This document shows positions 33,921 through 43,324 of a DNA stretch of 64,000 bases, piece by piece. Location: positions 1 to 64,000 of IMG/VR virus record IMGVR_UViG_3300030104_005063. One strand, given 5' to 3'. Origin of the DNA: a virus. The position numbers were made by a program, and so were the translations under genes. The notes below the pieces were generated by a model that saw nothing but the letters and a program-made list of their open reading frames with translations, searched no databases and was not told the DNA's origin. Within the stretch, counting starts at the first letter, position 1. Every line of letters begins with the position of its first letter.

Positions 33921-34519
33921 TGGAAAGACATTGGGGTGAGAAACAAAAACCAACGCCAAGAAAAGCTGGTGCTGAGGCTACTGAAAAACACATTTCAGTA
34001 CAAGATAACAAGATATATTTTTACTCTGGTGTGAGTAGAAACGCTTGTAGTGAATTAAACAAAAAAATAAGTGAGTTAGAATCTAAGGCTATAACTTTGT
34101 CCAATAGTCTCTCCATTGAACCACCACCTATTAAACTTTTCATTAATTCTGGCGGTGGAACTATCGTGAGTGGTATCGCTTCTATGGATACCATTATTAG
34201 AAGTCAAGTGCCTGTTTGGACTTATGTTGATGGTTTTTCCGCTAGTGCAGCTACATTTATGACAGTTGTTGGTAATCGTAGATTTATGAGTAGAAATTCT
34301 TACATGTTAGTTCATCAACTGTCCACCACATTTTGGGGAACATACTCTAATTTTGAAGATGAAAAACAAAATTTAGATTTGATGATGAAGAACATAAAAA
34401 ATATCTACAAGCAATATACTAAGATTCCTATGAAGAAACTTAACGAAATACTAAAACACGACTTGATGTGGGATGCTAAAACTTGTTTGGAATATGGAAT
34501 GATTGACGAGATTATATAA
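33920..34519 (+). CDS. ClpP-like serine protease
   Basis: A 199-residue ClpP-fold protein. INSGGGTIVSGIASMDTI is the oxyanion region; the nucleophile is Ser109 in GFSASAAT, the base His132 in MLVHQLS and the acid probably Asp181 in HDLMWD, before CLEYGMIDEII. The triad is complete. Phage ClpP-type proteases can process head proteins or, with a host ClpX, degrade proteins; no ATPase partner lies nearby. It joins a compact run of accessory genes after the replisome. Confidence 0.85.
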   Translation: MERHWGEKQKPTPRKAGAEATEKHISVQDNKIYFYSGVSRNACSELNKKISELESKAITLSNSLSIEPPPIKLFINSGGGTIVSGIASMDTIIRSQVPVWTYVDGFSASAATFMTVVGNRRFMSRNSYMLVHQLSTTFWGTYSNFEDEKQNLDLMMKNIKNIYKQYTKIPMKKLNEILKHDLMWDAKTCLEYGMIDEII

Positions 34520-35382
34520 TGGCTCATGTCTCACATAGTCAATTTACCACTTATAACGATTGTAACCTTAAATGGAAACTTCGTTATATAGATAAGTTAG
34601 GTACTTTTGTTGGTAACATACATACTCTTTTTGGGACAGCGATGCACACCGTAATACAAGAGTATCTATCGGTGATGTATAATAAATCTATTGTTGCTGC
34701 TGATAAACTTAATATGGAGTCTCGACTAAAAGAAGAGATGGTTACTGAGTTTACCAAGATAAAAGAAAGTCAGAATGTTTTACCTTGCACCCAAGATGAG
34801 ATGATGGAGTTCTATCAAGATGGTATTGCCATCTTACAACATTTCAGAAAGTATCGTAATAAATACTTCATGAAACAGAATTGGGAGTTAGTTGGTATAG
34901 AAGTTCCAATCGTGAAAGGCGTGCAAGAAGGTGTTGATGTAATGGGATACTTAGATGTTGTTTTAAGAAATAAAATATCTGGTAGAGTGGTCATTATCGA
35001 CCTTAAAACTGCTACTCGTGGTTGGACAGATTTTCAGAAGAAGGACTTTAATAAAAAGTCTCAGTTGTTAATTTACAAAAAGTTTTACTCTGAATTGTTT
35101 GATGTATCGTTAGACAAGATTGATGTTTACTTTTTAATACTGAAAAGAAAGATAGCAAAAAATCCTGACTTTCCTATAACAAGACTACAGAAGTTTGAAC
35201 CGGCAAACGGAGTTCCAAGTATCAATAAGGTTATGACTAAGTTTGATGAGTTTAGAAAAGGTGTCTTTGATGATAAGGGTAAATATCTATTAGAAAGAAC
35301 TTACGCTGCGAAACCAGGTAAGGCATGTAAATTTTGTGAATTTTATGATACGGAGCATTGTGAATGGGGGAAAATCCTTTAA
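34519..35382 (+). CDS. Cas4/RecB-like PD-(D/E)XK nuclease with Cys cluster
   Basis: A 287-residue nuclease. SHSQFTTYNDCNLKWKLRYID has the first Cys, FGTAMHTVIQEYL the conserved His, MGYLDVVLRN and VIIDLKTATRGW the catalytic Asp and DxK, and QLLIYKKFYS the conserved Gln and Tyr of RecB-type motifs. CKFCEFYDTEHCEW supplies three more Cys, matching the Fe-S cluster of Cas4-like exonucleases. No Cas1/Cas2 or CRISPR array is present, so recombination or DNA processing is likely. Its stop lies inside the next gene. Confidence 0.85.
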   Translation: MAHVSHSQFTTYNDCNLKWKLRYIDKLGTFVGNIHTLFGTAMHTVIQEYLSVMYNKSIVAADKLNMESRLKEEMVTEFTKIKESQNVLPCTQDEMMEFYQDGIAILQHFRKYRNKYFMKQNWELVGIEVPIVKGVQEGVDVMGYLDVVLRNKISGRVVIIDLKTATRGWTDFQKKDFNKKSQLLIYKKFYSELFDVSLDKIDVYFLILKRKIAKNPDFPITRLQKFEPANGVPSINKVMTKFDEFRKGVFDDKGKYLLERTYAAKPGKACKFCEFYDTEHCEWGKIL

Positions 35383-35780
35383 AGGTAGGAATTGTCGGTA
35401 GTCGTGAATACGAAAACCGAAAGAAGATAAAAGAATTTATTTTTAAATTAAAAAAGGAAAAAGGCGCTGACACTATCATCGTAAGTGGTGGTTGTCCGAA
35501 AGGAGCTGATTTTTATGCTAAAAAATATGCTCTTGAATTGGGATTACAATATGAAGAGTATCCACCAGCACATCAGGCACATAATTTATACTGTCCTTTA
35601 CATGAAAGAAATTATGGTAAACCATATAGTGTGAAAAACTTTTTTGCTCGTAATAAACAGATTGCTATTCATTCAGAGTATGTTGTGGCATTTATTCCAA
35701 GAGGAGTTGAATCACCAGGTTCTGTATCAACCATAAATTATGCTAAAAAATTTGGAAAAAAAACACTCGTTATTAATTAA
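35364..35780 (+). CDS. SLOG-domain (YspA/DprA-like) protein
   Basis: A 138-residue Rossmann-like SLOG protein: KVGIVGSREYENR, IIVSGGCPKGADFYAKKYA, NFFARNKQIAIHSEYVVAF and SPGSVSTINYAKKFGKKTLV match the family (DUF2493-like) that binds nucleotide-derived ligands or DNA. ATG overlaps the nuclease by 19 bases. The function in phages is not known; members occur near nucleases and defence genes. Confidence 0.75.
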   Translation: MGENPLKVGIVGSREYENRKKIKEFIFKLKKEKGADTIIVSGGCPKGADFYAKKYALELGLQYEEYPPAHQAHNLYCPLHERNYGKPYSVKNFFARNKQIAIHSEYVVAFIPRGVESPGSVSTINYAKKFGKKTLVIN

Positions 35781-35784
35781 ATCG

Positions 35785-35800
35785 TATATTTATATATATA
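35785..35800 (+). promoter_or_regulatory. ATATTTAT motif before the RHH gene
   Basis: TATATTTATATATATA lies in a 46-base gap, 27 bases before ATG. It is the last promoter-like element before the sugar island, so it may drive part of it. Confidence 0.4.
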
Positions 35801-35826
35801 GTTATTAACTTAACAAGGAATTGGTT

Positions 35827-36024
35827 ATGAAGCATGAGACAAAATTAACATCTGTTAAAATTTTAAGAAGTTTATATGAACGATTTAAATTTAAAACAGT
35901 TAATTCTTCTATGAACTTACAAAAATTGGTTAATCGTTCTATTGATCAATACATACATGATAATGTAATACAAGAACAAATGGAAACTTATGACCGACTA
36001 CATATAAGTGGGAGTCAGTTTTGA
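35827..36024 (+). CDS. Ribbon-helix-helix-type small protein
   Basis: Start chosen at ATG 35827 with AAGGA 7 bases upstream, rather than the TTG six bases earlier; 65 residues. The N-terminus KLTSVKILRSLYERFKFKTV, then MNLQKLVNRSIDQYI, fits a ribbon-helix-helix DNA-binding fold (one strand, two helices). It could be a transcriptional regulator of the genes that follow. Its stop overlaps the next ATG. Confidence 0.6.
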   Translation: MKHETKLTSVKILRSLYERFKFKTVNSSMNLQKLVNRSIDQYIHDNVIQEQMETYDRLHISGSQF

Positions 36025-36266
36025 TGAGAGAAGAATTAATTAAAGCTAGTAAAATGCATTTTGAAGCACATATAGAAAAACATCGTGTAAATGTAGAAAA
36101 CATTTTACATAATTCAGTTGGTGTAGCTGAACACTCGGATATAATTGACACTATAGAAAAAGAGTTAGAAGTTATTGCCGAGTACGATGATAAACTTAAT
36201 GTTTTAAAAAAATATTTTCCTAATGATTATCAAGGAGACGATGTGAGGAAGTTAATAAATGGCTAA
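36024..36266 (+). CDS. Small helical phage protein
   Basis: An 80-residue all-helical protein beginning at ATG 36024 in TGATG overlap. HIEKHRVNVENILHNSVGVA and IIDTIEKELEVIAEYDDKLNVL resemble a small conserved protein frequent in marine T4-like phages. Function unknown. It overlaps the first glycosyltransferase gene by 8 bases. Confidence 0.6.
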   Translation: MREELIKASKMHFEAHIEKHRVNVENILHNSVGVAEHSDIIDTIEKELEVIAEYDDKLNVLKKYFPNDYQGDDVRKLING

Positions 36267-37620
36267 GAAAAAAATATTATTAATGTCAGATGATTTAAGA
36301 ATGCATAGTGGAGTGGCTACCGTATCTAAAGATATTGTATTTGAGACATTGAATGAATATGATTGGGTACAAATCGGTGGTGCTATAAAACATCCTGAGG
36401 TCGGTAAAATTATTGATATGTCTCAAGGTCTTAATGAATTTGGTATCAAAGATGGTTATTTAAAAATATATCCTGTAGATGGATATGGTAATGAGGATAT
36501 ACTTAGAGAGGTAATGGAAATAGAAAAACCAGATGCTATACTTCACTATACAGATCCTCGTTTTTGGATTTGGTTTTATAATATGGAGTCTGAAATTCGT
36601 AGAGAGATTCCAATATTTTACTATAACATTTGGGATGACTTACCAGATCCACAATACAATACTAACTACTATAAAAGTTGTGATTTGTTGATGGGTATAT
36701 CAAAACAAACTTATGGTATTAATAAAAGACTTCTACCAGAATATGAAGATTGGCAAGTAACTTATGTTCCACATGGAATATCTGAAAGAAGATTTAATAA
36801 AGTTGAAGATGATAATACCTCGCTATTAGATTTTGAAGCTAAACACAACATAGGTGATAAGAAGTTTAAGATACTTTACAGTAATAGGAACATTAGAAGA
36901 AAACAACCTAATGATTTAATTTTAGCGTACAAGTATTTTATGGATGAACTAACACCAGAACAAAGAAAAGAATGTGTGTTGATTTTTCATTGTAATCCAA
37001 CCGATGAAAATGGAACAGATTTACCAAGAGTTCACAAACATTTAATTCCTGAATATGATATTTGTTTTACATACGATACAGATGGTAGACCTTTCAATGA
37101 CCAAGAAATGAATCTATTATTCAATTCAGCTGATGTTTATGTCAATATGGCTTCCAATGAAGGATTTGGATTGGGTAGTGCTGAAGCACTTACAGTAGGC
37201 ACACCAATAATTGTAAATGTTACAGGTGGTCTGCAAGACCAATGTGGATTTAGAAATGATGGTGGTGATTTTTTAATACCTGAAGATTATGTCGAATTAG
37301 GAACTAATCATAGAGGTCGATATAAAACTCATGGTGATTGGGTAAAACCTGTTTATCCAACTTCAATATCATTACAAGGTTCTCCAATGACACCTTACAT
37401 ATGGGATGACAGATGTCAGCCAGAAGATGTTGCTAAAAATTTAAGAGAATTTTATGATATGGGTAGAGAAGAAAGAAAAAGACTTGGTTTACTAGGAACA
37501 GAGTTCTGTAAAGAAAATCAAATGACATCAAAAGCTATGGGACAAAATTTTATTGATTCTATGAATGGTGCTTTTGAAAATTGGAAACCACAACCTAAAT
37601 ATCATATGGAGGCAGTATGA
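36259..37620 (+). CDS. GT4-type glycosyltransferase
   Basis: A 453-residue GT-B fold enzyme. The N-terminal domain opens KKKILLMSDDLRMHSGVATV; the C-terminal donor-binding domain has ILYSNRNIRRKQPNDLILAY and the E-x7-E motif region NEGFGLGSAEALTVGTPII. It transfers a sugar from a nucleotide-activated donor; the acceptor is unknown. First gene of the carbohydrate island and overlapping its neighbour by 4 bases. A second GT4 follows, of similar length but diverged. Confidence 0.85.
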   Translation: MAKKKILLMSDDLRMHSGVATVSKDIVFETLNEYDWVQIGGAIKHPEVGKIIDMSQGLNEFGIKDGYLKIYPVDGYGNEDILREVMEIEKPDAILHYTDPRFWIWFYNMESEIRREIPIFYYNIWDDLPDPQYNTNYYKSCDLLMGISKQTYGINKRLLPEYEDWQVTYVPHGISERRFNKVEDDNTSLLDFEAKHNIGDKKFKILYSNRNIRRKQPNDLILAYKYFMDELTPEQRKECVLIFHCNPTDENGTDLPRVHKHLIPEYDICFTYDTDGRPFNDQEMNLLFNSADVYVNMASNEGFGLGSAEALTVGTPIIVNVTGGLQDQCGFRNDGGDFLIPEDYVELGTNHRGRYKTHGDWVKPVYPTSISLQGSPMTPYIWDDRCQPEDVAKNLREFYDMGREERKRLGLLGTEFCKENQMTSKAMGQNFIDSMNGAFENWKPQPKYHMEAV

Positions 37621-38972
37621 AACGAAATGTGTTGATGATTGCACCTTTCAATACTCGTAGTGGTTACGGTGACCACGCTCGTTCAATATATTATTCTATT
37701 ATGGATAGAGAAGATTTGGATATAAAGTGTATTGATGTTAAGTGGGGAAATACACCACGAAATCATCTTAAATCAGAAATCCCTAGACATAAAAAGTTGT
37801 TAGACAGTTTTATTGCACATGATAAAGTACAAGGACAACCAGATGTTCTTATTGACATAAGAATACCAAATGAGTTTGCTACTGGCGCTAAACTTAATAT
37901 TGGTATAACCGCTGGTGTTGAAACTGATGTTGTCTCACCTGAATTTTTAGATGGGATGAATCGTATGAACTTTAATATCGTACCATCTCGTTTTACAGCA
38001 GACACATTTAATCGTTGTACTTATGACCGAATGGAAGATTTACCTAATGGTCAAAAAAGAAAGTCTGGTGAAGTTAGAAACGAAAAACCAATTCATGTTT
38101 TGTTTGAAGGAGTGGATACCGATGTATATTATCCTAAACAAAAACATCAGTTAGAGAAAAAATTGTGTAGTGAACTAGATGAACTTATCAAAGAAGATTT
38201 TGCTTATCTTCATGTTGGACAATGGGGACAAGCTAGTTTTGGAGAAGACAGAAAAAACATTGGAATCTTGATAAAGTCTTTCTTAAAGGCATTTGCTAAT
38301 ATTCCTAACCCACCAGCACTTGTTTTAAAAACTAATGGTGCTAATTTTAGTATTCTTGATAGACAAGAGATTAAGAAAAGAATAAATCATGTTAAAGATA
38401 TGTTTGATGGTGTTAATTTACCAAACATTTATTTAATACATGGTGATTTTACTATTGAAGAAATGTCAACACTTTACAACCATCCAAAAATTGGTGCTTT
38501 TATTACTTGTACTCATGGTGAGGGTTATGGCAGACCGATGGCTGAAGCTACTTGTTGTGATTTACCTGTTATTGCCACTAAATGGAGTGGACACATGGAC
38601 TTTCTCACAGACTCAGAATCTATGTTAATTGATGGTTTTTTACAACCTGTACCTAAATCTTCTATTTGGAAGCCGATTATTGTAGAACCATCAAGGTGGT
38701 TTAATGTAAATGAAGCTGATGTGGTTAGAAAGATTAGAACTTTTCATAAGAAAAGAAAACTAATACAAAAGAAAGCCACTCGTTTGGGTAAGAAGAATAG
38801 ACGAGAGAAGTCTTTGAAAGCTATGAAAATTCAATTTAATAAAATATTAGATGAAGCACTAAAATCAATTCCGCAAGCTGTTGGTTTAAAACTGCCTAAA
38901 TTGAAAAAAGTTGGTGGAGACACTTCTAAACCTGCAAAGTTAAAGTTACCTAAATTAAAAAAAGTAACATAA
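37617..38972 (+). CDS. GT4-type glycosyltransferase with Lys-rich C-terminal repeats
   Basis: A 451-residue GT-B enzyme: APFNTRSGYGDHARSIYYSI at the N-terminus and THGEGYGRPMAEATCCDLPVI in the donor domain. The last 60 residues are strongly basic (KKRKLIQKKATRLGKKNRRE) and end in two copies of KLPKLKKV separated by about 15 residues, suggesting an add-on for nucleic acid, membrane or partner binding. Adjacent GT4 upstream is a distant paralogue. Confidence 0.8.
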   Translation: MKRNVLMIAPFNTRSGYGDHARSIYYSIMDREDLDIKCIDVKWGNTPRNHLKSEIPRHKKLLDSFIAHDKVQGQPDVLIDIRIPNEFATGAKLNIGITAGVETDVVSPEFLDGMNRMNFNIVPSRFTADTFNRCTYDRMEDLPNGQKRKSGEVRNEKPIHVLFEGVDTDVYYPKQKHQLEKKLCSELDELIKEDFAYLHVGQWGQASFGEDRKNIGILIKSFLKAFANIPNPPALVLKTNGANFSILDRQEIKKRINHVKDMFDGVNLPNIYLIHGDFTIEEMSTLYNHPKIGAFITCTHGEGYGRPMAEATCCDLPVIATKWSGHMDFLTDSESMLIDGFLQPVPKSSIWKPIIVEPSRWFNVNEADVVRKIRTFHKKRKLIQKKATRLGKKNRREKSLKAMKIQFNKILDEALKSIPQAVGLKLPKLKKVGGDTSKPAKLKLPKLKKVT

Positions 38973-39385
38973 TGGAAGATTTCATCCTAAGAGTAAAATG
39001 TCCTATCTGCCTACAAGAAGACGGAGAGAAAAATACATCAGACACTCTTGTATTACTTGGTGATGATGAACAAAATATGCAATGTTTAGGTTGTGGGTAT
39101 GGTTCTAATAACAAAATGAAAACTCATATTCAACCTTTACCTGAAGACTTTAAGGATGTTTGTGTTACGACTGGTGAAGATAGATTTTGGGCACCATCTG
39201 TGTTTACAACAGAAAATTATCAAGTAGTTCCTATGGTTAATAAAAAAGAATTGAAATGGAGAGTGTTTGCTCACACTGATCCTGAGACAGAGGTGGTAGT
39301 TCCGACTTTTGGTGATGCTTTTAAAATGGTAGAGAAAATGGAGAATTTAATTGGCAAGACGATACAACAACAGACGGATAATTAA
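38972..39385 (+). CDS. Zinc-finger-like hypothetical protein
   Basis: A 137-residue protein with KCPICLQ and QCLGCGYGS, two Cys pairs typical of a zinc ribbon, in the first 45 residues; the rest is a mixed alpha/beta region (EDRFWAPSVFTTENYQVVPM). No function known; it is phage-like rather than sugar-related and overlaps both neighbours. Confidence 0.6.
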   Translation: MEDFILRVKCPICLQEDGEKNTSDTLVLLGDDEQNMQCLGCGYGSNNKMKTHIQPLPEDFKDVCVTTGEDRFWAPSVFTTENYQVVPMVNKKELKWRVFAHTDPETEVVVPTFGDAFKMVEKMENLIGKTIQQQTDN

Positions 39386-39809
39386 GTCGATTCAAACAGT
39401 CCCATCTCGTAGGCTAATACCTGGTATGATAGTCACATTTAACTATTCTGAACAAGGTGTTATGGATCCTCGTCCTATTTTACTTTTTTTACATGAAGAC
39501 AGTAAGACAAAAAATATTGAAGGTTTAAATTTAAATTATCTTAACCCAACTAAGTTAAAAAAATTATTCCAAGTAATGGATTTCAAAAAAACTAAGTTGG
39601 ATGAAGTCGAAAATCTAATTAATTTGACTGATGAGTATTTTAGGATTCAGATTTCTAACCCAAAGAAAAGATCTGCAATGTCCACCAAAAGATTTTATAG
39701 TGATGTAATATTATCTGATAAATTTTTTAAAGAAGCATATAGAGCTTATAAAATAGGTAAATTGACCTCACTAAAAGTTACACAAATAAATACTCAATTT
39801 ATTCAATGA
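39351..39809 (+). CDS. Conserved phage hypothetical protein, TTG start
   Basis: A 152-residue basic protein. The only good start is TTG at 39351 with GGAG about 8 bases upstream; it overlaps the preceding gene by 35 bases. RRLIPGMIVTFNYSE, then RPILLFLHEDS and IEGLNLNYLNPTKLKKL, recall small proteins conserved in marine T4-like phages, in which PGM and GLNLNYL are invariant. Function unknown; a nucleic acid or structural role is likely from its charge. Confidence 0.6.
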   Translation: MARRYNNRRIIKSIQTVPSRRLIPGMIVTFNYSEQGVMDPRPILLFLHEDSKTKNIEGLNLNYLNPTKLKKLFQVMDFKKTKLDEVENLINLTDEYFRIQISNPKKRSAMSTKRFYSDVILSDKFFKEAYRAYKIGKLTSLKVTQINTQFIQ

Positions 39810-40429
39810 AAATTAGTTACTCAATGTTGGTTCATAATGAAACCGACACTCTTGAAAAATTATTAGAATTTTTAGTAAAGTATAAACAACCACGAGATGA
39901 AATTGTTATATTAGATGATTATTCTGATAACGAAAAGACTAAAATTATATTAGATTATTATTCTTCAGCAGAGGGTGTCGTACTTGAACAAAGAAATCTT
40001 CTAGGTGACTTTGCTACTCAAAAAAACTATCTTAAGAATATGTGTTCTGGTGATTATAGTTTTAATTTAGATGCTGATGAGATAGTAACACATTGGTTTA
40101 TGAAAGATATTCATGAAATATTAAATGGTAATGAGGTTGATTTAATTTTTGTGCCTAGAATAAATACAGTAGAGGGAATTACAGAACAACACATAAGGGG
40201 TTGGGGTTGGCAAGTAAATGAAAAAGGTTGGATAAATTATCCTGATTGGCAAGGTCGTATTTTTCGTAATAGACCAAACATTCGTTGGGAAAAACCAGTT
40301 CATGAACAGCTCATAGGATTTCAAACTTATGCTCACTTACCAATGGAACAAAAATATTCTATTATTCATCCAAAGACCATAGATAGACAAGTGAAACAAA
40401 ATCAAAAATATTCAGAAATTTTAAGATGA
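39806..40429 (+). CDS. GT2 glycosyltransferase
   Basis: A 207-residue GT-A enzyme. SMLVHNETDTLEKLLEFL and EIVILDDYSDN are the nucleotide-binding N-terminus, NLDADEI the metal-binding DxD; WGWQ, WQGRIFRNRPNIRWEKPVHE is the acceptor-side loop found in WaaE-like beta-glucosyltransferases. It overlaps both neighbours by 4 bases. Confidence 0.85.
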   Translation: MKISYSMLVHNETDTLEKLLEFLVKYKQPRDEIVILDDYSDNEKTKIILDYYSSAEGVVLEQRNLLGDFATQKNYLKNMCSGDYSFNLDADEIVTHWFMKDIHEILNGNEVDLIFVPRINTVEGITEQHIRGWGWQVNEKGWINYPDWQGRIFRNRPNIRWEKPVHEQLIGFQTYAHLPMEQKYSIIHPKTIDRQVKQNQKYSEILR

Positions 40430-41442
40430 TAAAAATTAAATTACTAGAACTAGACAAACACAGAAATGAAACTACATTTAGACCTTTTCTTTTTGCCGCA
40501 GAATTGTTTAAAGAAGTAGGTATAGAATTTACAAATTCTGATGATTGTGACTACGCGTTTGTAGGTCAAGCTAGTATCATAGATAAAAAGAAACCTTTAA
40601 AAGAATCAATAAATGATGGCTTAGATTTTGTTTCTAAAATTAGTGGAGATTATTTCATAGTTGATGGACAAGACTCTACCACTTTGATAGGAACAATTGA
40701 TGTTTTTCGTGAGTCAAATGCTAAACTATTTTTAAAAAATACATACTTAAAAGATTTTAATTTGTACAAACAAGGTTGGGCTAATGGTAGAATGTATTGG
40801 GGAGAGGGTAATTATTCTGTACCAGACATACACGATTTAGAGCCTAATATGGAGTTAACAGGTTGTAATTGGTTACACACTCTGCAACCAAATTGGTATG
40901 ATTATAATCAAGATAAACCATATGATTTGTCTTGTATGTTTAGTTATCCAACAAAAGAACCAGTTTATGAACATGATTTATGTCAGACAGATTATTATGA
41001 TCCTCACAGAAAAAATTTAATGGACATCTTAGGTGATAAATATAATGTAGCTAAATTAGTAGATGGTGTAAGATTACCACCACAAGAGTATTATAAAAAA
41101 ATGTTCAACTCTAAGATTATTTTAGCACCAATTGGTTATGGTGAAATGGCACCTAGAGACTTAGAATCTGCTATGTTTGGTTCAGTATTGATGAAGCCTG
41201 ATATGAGTTATATTGATTCCAAACCTTTTATATATGAAGATGATGAGACATATATTGCTGTAAATTATGATTGGTCTAATCTTGAAGAGAAGATAGACTA
41301 TGTGTTATCAGATTATAGTAACATTAGAGAAAAACTCGTCCAAAATATGAGAAAAAAATATCATGAGAAGTATGATTTAAAAAATTTAGTGTTGCATATT
41401 TATGATATTTTTAGTAGATTAGATGAGGTAGAAACATCATGA
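40426..41442 (+). CDS. GT-B glycosyltransferase-like protein
   Basis: A 338-residue protein whose C-terminal half reads like a GT1/GT4-type donor domain: NSKIILAPIGYGEMAPRDLE then FGSVLMKPDMSYIDSKPF and a terminal capping region. GDYFIVDGQDSTTLIGTIDV in the N-terminal half is shared with the protein at 58.2 kb, a clear paralogue of the same length (337). Substrate unknown. Confidence 0.7.
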   Translation: MIKIKLLELDKHRNETTFRPFLFAAELFKEVGIEFTNSDDCDYAFVGQASIIDKKKPLKESINDGLDFVSKISGDYFIVDGQDSTTLIGTIDVFRESNAKLFLKNTYLKDFNLYKQGWANGRMYWGEGNYSVPDIHDLEPNMELTGCNWLHTLQPNWYDYNQDKPYDLSCMFSYPTKEPVYEHDLCQTDYYDPHRKNLMDILGDKYNVAKLVDGVRLPPQEYYKKMFNSKIILAPIGYGEMAPRDLESAMFGSVLMKPDMSYIDSKPFIYEDDETYIAVNYDWSNLEEKIDYVLSDYSNIREKLVQNMRKKYHEKYDLKNLVLHIYDIFSRLDEVETS

Positions 41443-42449
41443 AATTTGGTTTAATAACAGACGACACAGCAATAAATTCTTATTACATAAAAGATGGAAC
41501 TGCTTTTGGTTATCATAATGATGAACCATACATTTACCACCATGCTTTTTCACCTGAGTGTTTTGTTGCTATGATGAACTTACCATTTTTATTTGATTTT
41601 GGGTGTTATATAAATTGGATAGAGTGGCAAGACAAAGAGCTACCAGATTATGATTTGGATTTAATACTTTATGACAATGGAAAAATTGGACTTGAAGAGA
41701 AATATTATGATGACTACAAAGTAGATATATTGAGAGAAAAATACCCTAATGCTAAAATAATGGGTTGGATAAAAGAGGTAAATGTAAAAACACACAGACT
41801 TGAAAACAGAGTTAAGTTTTTAAATGATTGCGACTCTGTGATAACATCAGGTATATCAGATAATTTTAAGAATTTGGATATGTTTAAATATTTGAAATCA
41901 GTTGTTGATAAAGATTTTTATTTTATATCACAACCTGTAAATGTAAATTATTTATTTGATAATTTTTATTCCGAAGAAAAAGAAAATGTTATTTGGGCAT
42001 ATTTACCTAATCCAATGTATAGGAGAGGTAGAACTTATGAGTTTACAAATTATCTTGGTGAAAAATATGGTGTTGAAGTTAGAAGAAAACCACTTCAACC
42101 AGGTCAAAAGTTTGACCATATTAGTCAATGGGATTTTATAGAAATGTGGTCAAAATGTGCTTATCATTTTAACATGGATCCTTCTGATATTCATCCAGGT
42201 AATCAAGTTATGCAAACCGCTGCTGTAGGGTGTATAAATTTTGGTGGATTTAATGAATCTCATAGTATATTATATCCGAAAACAGCAACTTGTGATGAAA
42301 AAATTTTAGAAGAAAAATTTGTAGAATATTTAAATAATGAAAATAAAAGATTTGAAGCAATACAGTACGCTTGGGATAAAGTAAATGAGGTGTATGGTTT
42401 TAAATCAGTTGTAAATCAAATAAATCAAATATATGGAGAACTTGGATGA
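41439..42449 (+). CDS. GT-B glycosyltransferase-like protein
   Basis: A 336-residue protein without a textbook motif but with a GT-B-like plan: a Rossmann N-half (DLDLILYDNGKIGL, NAKIMGWIKEVNV) and a C-half (FISQPVNVNYLF, IWAYLPNPMYRRGRTYEF, GNQVMQTAAVGCINFGG) resembling the donor-binding fold. Placed between a GT-B paralogue and a sugar epimerase. Could be a non-catalytic relative. Confidence 0.55.
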   Translation: MKFGLITDDTAINSYYIKDGTAFGYHNDEPYIYHHAFSPECFVAMMNLPFLFDFGCYINWIEWQDKELPDYDLDLILYDNGKIGLEEKYYDDYKVDILREKYPNAKIMGWIKEVNVKTHRLENRVKFLNDCDSVITSGISDNFKNLDMFKYLKSVVDKDFYFISQPVNVNYLFDNFYSEEKENVIWAYLPNPMYRRGRTYEFTNYLGEKYGVEVRRKPLQPGQKFDHISQWDFIEMWSKCAYHFNMDPSDIHPGNQVMQTAAVGCINFGGFNESHSILYPKTATCDEKILEEKFVEYLNNENKRFEAIQYAWDKVNEVYGFKSVVNQINQIYGELG

Positions 42450-43324
42450 AAGTTTTAGTAACAGGTGGTGTTGGGTTTATAGGCACTAATTTAATAAAAA
42501 GATTATTAGACGATGGACATAAAGTTGTTAGCTTAGATAACTATTCCACAGGAATAAAAGAAAATGAGTTACAACAAAAAGGAGTTCAGTACTTTGATGT
42601 TGATTTAAGATATGTACATGATTATGATTTTTTTATGGATAAACCTGACATTATTTTTCATATCGCTGCACTTGCTAGAATACAACCATCAATGGAAGAT
42701 CCGACAACATCTATTCAAAATAATTTTGATAGTACACTTAACATATTAGAGTGGGCTAGAGCTAAAAAATGTCCTGTTATTTTTGCTGGTTCAAGTTCTT
42801 TTCATCAAGGGTTGTGGGACAGTCCTTACGCGTGGTCTAAATTTGCTGGAGAACAACTTTGTGAACTATATAATAAAGTGTATGATTTACCAACCACCGT
42901 TTGTAGGTTTTATAATGTATACGGTCCACATCAAATAGAAGGTGGTGATTATGCTGCTGTAATTGGTATTTTTGAAAGACAATATAAAAACAATGAATCA
43001 CTAACCATTACAGGTGATGGGGAACAGAGAAGAGATTTTACTCATGTGGATGATATTGTCGATGGTTTAGTCAAGTGCGGTGAAATGATTGTTACAGATC
43101 GTGGTTATGAAATTAGTGGTGAGGAGTTTGAACTCGGAAGAGGAATTAACTTTTCAATTAATGAAATAGCAAATATGTTTGGGGAGGACTATTCAAAGGA
43201 ATATATCGATGCTAGACCTGGAGAATATGAAATGACATTATGTACTGATGATAAAGCTAAAAAATTATTAAATTGGGATGCAAAAATTAACATTGATGAT
43301 TACATCGAGGGAGTTATAAAATGA
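42446..43324 (+). CDS. NAD-dependent nucleotide-sugar epimerase/dehydratase
   Basis: A 292-residue extended SDR. GGVGFIGTNL binds NAD, FAGSSSFHQG and YAWSKFAGE hold the Ser and Tyr-x3-Lys catalytic residues, and RFYNVYGPHQ and GDGEQRRDFTHVDD are typical of UDP-glucose 4-epimerase-like enzymes. It would epimerise or oxidise a UDP- or GDP-sugar. Slightly short (usual 310-340). It precedes the thiamine enzyme pair. Confidence 0.8.
   Translation: MKVLVTGGVGFIGTNLIKRLLDDGHKVVSLDNYSTGIKENELQQKGVQYFDVDLRYVHDYDFFMDKPDIIFHIAALARIQPSMEDPTTSIQNNFDSTLNILEWARAKKCPVIFAGSSSFHQGLWDSPYAWSKFAGEQLCELYNKVYDLPTTVCRFYNVYGPHQIEGGDYAAVIGIFERQYKNNESLTITGDGEQRRDFTHVDDIVDGLVKCGEMIVTDRGYEISGEEFELGRGINFSINEIANMFGEDYSKEYIDARPGEYEMTLCTDDKAKKLLNWDAKINIDDYIEGVIK

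Noticed and set aside
34519-35382. Cas4-like gene as part of a CRISPR-Cas system
   Set aside because: No cas1, cas2, effector or repeat-spacer array is seen anywhere in the window.
42000-42300. Small + strand frame inside the 41.4 kb glycosyltransferase-like gene
   Set aside because: It is a shadow frame with biased low-complexity composition and no start signal.
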